Shown here: piece after piece, positions 40,860 through 42,760 of the stretch
Layout of the letters: each line of letters starts with the position of its first letter
Numbering within the stretch: the stretch's first letter is position 1
Assembly: GCA_002323795.1 (NCBI GenBank)
Contig: DCPZ01000069.1
Location: 1 to 42,760, forward strand
Direction: 5' to 3'
Length of the DNA stretch: 42,760 nt
Source: Flavobacteriales bacterium UBA1531
GTDB taxonomy: Bacteria > Bacteroidota > Bacteroidia > Flavobacteriales_D > Sanyastnellaceae
The notes under the pieces: model-generated
What the model saw: the letters and a program-made list of their open reading frames with translations, nothing else
Told to the model about the DNA's origin: nothing
Databases searched by the model: none
Translations under genes and position numbers: made by a program

Positions 40860-41153
40860 TCACATGTTTTTGATTTCATCGGGCAACTCATAAAAAGTGG
40901 GATGCCGGTATACCTTGTCGTTTGCGGGGTCAAACATCACATCTTTCTCTGAAGGAGAAGATGCCGTAATTGCCTCAGCAGGAACAACCCAAATGCTCAG
41001 TCCTTCTTGGCGACGGGTATATACATCACGGGCATTTTCCAGTGCCATTACTTCGTCGGCAGCATGCAAGCTGCCAACGTGCTTGTGGCTCAGCCCCTGG
41101 CGGCTTCGAATGAATACTTCCCACAAGGGCCAATCTCCGTGCTTGCGACTCAT
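40860..41153 (-). CDS. paaB: Phenylacetyl-CoA 1,2-epoxidase subunit PaaB
   Basis: The 97-residue product has WPLWEVFIRSRQGLSHKHVGSL and the RRQEGLSIWVVPA segment typical of PaaB. It bridges PaaAC heterodimers in the epoxidase complex and helps electron transfer from PaaE. The start ATG overlaps the paaA stop (ATGA at 41150-41153). The length matches the family. Confidence 0.95.
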   Translation of the reverse strand: MSRKHGDWPLWEVFIRSRQGLSHKHVGSLHAADEVMALENARDVYTRRQEGLSIWVVPAEAITASSPSEKDVMFDPANDKVYRHPTFYELPDEIKNM

Positions 41154-42106
41154 GCTGCGCTGAGTTGATCAGATTTTCGTTTTGCTGATTTTTCAGCATA
41201 TGCAGCAGCAGCCTCTCGCACCCAAGCACCATTTGCATGGGCATCTTTTCGCGCTTGAAGTCGCTCTTTGTTGCACGGGCCGTTGCCTGCAATGACGTTT
41301 TCAAATTCACTCCAATCAATCGCGCCAAATGCGTAGTGTCCCGATTCTTCATCCCATTTCAAGTCTGGGTCAGGAATAGTGAGGCCTAAGAGTTCAGCTT
41401 GAGGCACAGTCATGTCCACAAAACGCTGACGCAATTCATCGTTGCTGAAACGCTTGATCTTCCATTTCATGGATCGGGTGCTGTGGGTAGAATCTCCATC
41501 GCTTGGGCCAAACATCATCAAGGATGGCCACCACCAGCGGTTAAATGCATCCTGAGCCATGGCCTTTTGCTCCTTTGTACCCTCTGTGAGGTTGACCATT
41601 ATTTGGAATCCTTGGCGTTGATGAAAGCTTTCTTCTTTGCAAACGCGCACCATTGCGCGGGCATAAGGCCCATAGCTACACTTGCAGAGTGGGACTTGGT
41701 TCATGATGGCAGCGCCATCTACTAGCCACCCTACCGCGCCCATGTCTGCCCATGTCAATGTAGGGTAATTGAAAATGCTGGAATACTTCGCCCGTCCTTC
41801 GTGAAGTGAATCGAGTAAGTCGTCTCGATTTGCTCCGAGAGTCTCAGCCGCTGAGTACAGGTAAAGGCCATGTCCGGCCTCGTCTTGCACTTTGGCGAGA
41901 AGAATTGCTTTTCTTTTGAGGCTTGGAGCGCGGGTAATCCAGTTTCCTTCGGGCAACATTCCCACGATTTCGCTGTGAGCATGCTGGCTGATCTGACGAA
42001 TCAGCGTTTTGCGATAGGCATCCGGCATCCAGTCCTTCGCCTCGATTTTTTGATCGGCGGCGATATACGCTTCGAAGCGTGCGTTCAGGTCCATGGCTTG
42101 ATTCAT
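41150..42106 (-). CDS. paaA: Phenylacetyl-CoA 1,2-epoxidase catalytic subunit PaaA
   Basis: The product has 318 residues from the ATG at 42106 (MNQAMDLNARFEAYIAADQ). A 66-codon upstream extension of open frame crosses the intergenic region and divergent promoters, so it is rejected. The di-iron ligands sit in helices with KVQDEAGHGLYLYSAAE and VCKEESFHQRQGFQ, the ExxH-type motifs of bacterial multicomponent monooxygenases. It catalyses ring 1,2-epoxidation of phenylacetyl-CoA, the committed step of aerobic phenylacetate degradation. It leads the minus-strand paaABCD operon. An inverted repeat over its predicted promoter suggests repressor control. A Met four codons later is an alternative start. 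Confidence 0.96.
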   Translation of the reverse strand: MNQAMDLNARFEAYIAADQKIEAKDWMPDAYRKTLIRQISQHAHSEIVGMLPEGNWITRAPSLKRKAILLAKVQDEAGHGLYLYSAAETLGANRDDLLDSLHEGRAKYSSIFNYPTLTWADMGAVGWLVDGAAIMNQVPLCKCSYGPYARAMVRVCKEESFHQRQGFQIMVNLTEGTKEQKAMAQDAFNRWWWPSLMMFGPSDGDSTHSTRSMKWKIKRFSNDELRQRFVDMTVPQAELLGLTIPDPDLKWDEESGHYAFGAIDWSEFENVIAGNGPCNKERLQARKDAHANGAWVREAAAAYAEKSAKRKSDQLSAA

Positions 42107-42116
42107 TTCGAGCAAT

Positions 42117-42136
42117 ATTGTTACAAAGATAACAAT
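42117..42136. promoter_or_regulatory. Candidate operator: perfect inverted repeat over the paaA promoter
   Basis: ATTGTTA - 6 bases - TAACAAT, two perfect 7-base arms, spans 42117-42136 in the 78-base spacer between paaA and paaE. It covers the predicted paaA -7 element. The size and symmetry suit a dimeric regulator, for example of the TetR family often tied to paa genes; the regulator is not in the window. Confidence 0.6.
42124..42131 (-). promoter_or_regulatory. Candidate -7 element for paaABCD
   Basis: The minus strand reads TATCTTTG, an exact TAnnTTTG match, 17 bases before the paaA ATG and within the inverted repeat. Confidence 0.5.
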
Positions 42137-42172
42137 CGGGCGCCCCAATGGTTTTAACCGTATAAACTCTTC

Positions 42173-42180
42173 TATTTTTG
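42173..42180 (+). promoter_or_regulatory. Candidate -7 element for paaE
   Basis: TATTTTTG matches TAnnTTTG exactly and ends 4 bases before the paaE ATG, which would give a leaderless or nearly leaderless message. The -33 region is only TTTT at 17 bases. Confidence 0.4.
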
Positions 42181-42184
42181 TACT

Positions 42185-42760
42185 ATGAATGATTTCCATA
42201 CACTGAGGGTTACGGATGTTCGAAAAGAAACCCAAGATTGTGTGTCCATAGCTTTTACGCCATTGCATGCGGATGCAGCGAACTTTGCATTTAAAGCTGG
42301 ACAATATCTGACGTTAAGGGCGCAGATCGGAGGTGAAGAGGTTCGCCGGAGTTATTCATTATGCAGCGCCCCGAGTGACGGTGAGATGCGGGTGGCTGTC
42401 AAGCGAGTTGAACAAGGGAAGTTCAGCACTTGGGCAAATCAAGAACTCAAAGAAGGCAGCACACTTGAATCGATGGCACCCAATGGGAAGTTTGTCTTGG
42501 AGGTGCAACCAACGTTGAAGCGAAAATTTTTAGCTTTTGCTGCAGGCTCTGGTATCACTCCTATTTTGAGTCAAATCCAAGAAGTTCTTCGGAGTGAACG
42601 GGACAGTGAGTTCACGTTATTTTACGTGAATCGCGAGACCAACTCGATCATCTTCCGGGAAAAACTGCAAGAACTGAAGGATGAATACATCAACCGATTC
42701 AGGTTGTTTAACATCATGACGAAGGAGCCGCAAGATATCGCTATGTTCAACGGACGGCTT
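42185..42760 (+). CDS. paaE: Phenylacetyl-CoA epoxidase reductase PaaE (3' end outside window)
   Basis: 192 codons are visible from the ATG at 42185; the frame is open at the right edge. The N-terminus MNDFHTLRVTDVRKET fits PaaE. The FAD-binding motif RRSYSLCSAP and the NAD(P)-binding start FAAGSGITPILSQI are those of ferredoxin-NADP reductase-type oxidoreductases. The C-terminal plant-type [2Fe-2S] domain, expected in full-length PaaE (about 350 residues), would lie beyond the window. It passes electrons from NADPH to the PaaA di-iron centre. It is divergent from paaABCD, so the locus is split over two promoters sharing 78 bases. Confidence 0.93.
   Translation, partial: MNDFHTLRVTDVRKETQDCVSIAFTPLHADAANFAFKAGQYLTLRAQIGGEEVRRSYSLCSAPSDGEMRVAVKRVEQGKFSTWANQELKEGSTLESMAPNGKFVLEVQPTLKRKFLAFAAGSGITPILSQIQEVLRSERDSEFTLFYVNRETNSIIFREKLQELKDEYINRFRLFNIMTKEPQDIAMFNGRL

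Noticed and set aside
42107..42304. N-terminal extension of paaA by 66 codons
   Set aside because: It has no family similarity, crosses the paaE start on the other strand and would swallow both predicted promoters; the start at 42106 fits PaaA.

Overview
The window looks like chromosomal DNA of a Bacteroidota bacterium, most likely a marine or aquatic member of the Flavobacteriales. The evidence is indirect but consistent. Shine-Dalgarno sites are not evident, and promoter-like elements of the Bacteroidota type (TAnnTTTG and variants) sit just ahead of many starts. Markers include a TonB-dependent receptor with an N-terminal carboxypeptidase-regulatory-like domain, a DUF4835/PorD-type protein, a Bacteroidota-type RNA polymerase omega subunit, and a ligase-associated DEXH helicase. 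There is also a giant secreted Cys/Asp-rich repeat protein of a kind common in marine Bacteroidota. No rRNA, tRNA, CRISPR array, insertion sequence or phage gene was seen.

Layout. (1) Positions 3-11315 are the 3' part of one giant open frame (3770 residues visible, beginning before the window). It has about 59 copies of a roughly 20-residue GCTDxxACNYD...DGSC unit and many thrombospondin-3-like DxDGDG segments. It also has two lamin-tail-like domains, four larger beta-rich domains in the order A-B-A-B, and two dockerin-like EF-hand segments at the very C-terminus. A terminator follows, then a secreted propeller-like protein. (2) Positions 12651-18908 (minus strand) carry a UbiA-family prenyltransferase, a Tat-exported glycosylasparaginase, an RND/MMPL-type exporter and dnaK. 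(3) Positions 19067-24323: a metal/cobalamin-receptor-like protein is divergent from a patatin-barrel protein, with a Gfo/Idh/MocA oxidoreductase and a glycosyltransferase following. (4) Positions 24341-29994: a secreted hypothetical protein, the DEXH helicase and a TonB receptor. (5) Positions 30020-35066 (minus strand) form a compact housekeeping operon, bamD-rpoZ-coaBC-DUF4835-recN. (6) Positions 35250-39082: an alpha-oxoamine-synthase-family acyltransferase (sphingolipid or sulfonolipid base synthesis is plausible), truA and an ABC exporter. (7) Positions 39118-42760 hold the phenylacetyl-CoA epoxidase locus: paaABCD plus a hypothetical gene on the minus strand, divergent from paaE, which runs off the right edge.

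The strongest non-gene signals are regulatory. A TAnnTTYG element lies 3-5 bases before the start codon of several genes, which suggests leaderless or near-leaderless transcripts. A 43-bp divergent spacer at 19796-19838 holds two back-to-back promoter-like elements in which each -7 overlaps the other's -33. A perfect 7-6-7 inverted repeat covers the predicted paaA promoter. The giant gene shows a ~2.3-kb internal segmental duplication and a strictly 150-bp-periodic tandem array. I did not find a clearly new enzymatic or defence system; the giant repeat protein is the least described object here.
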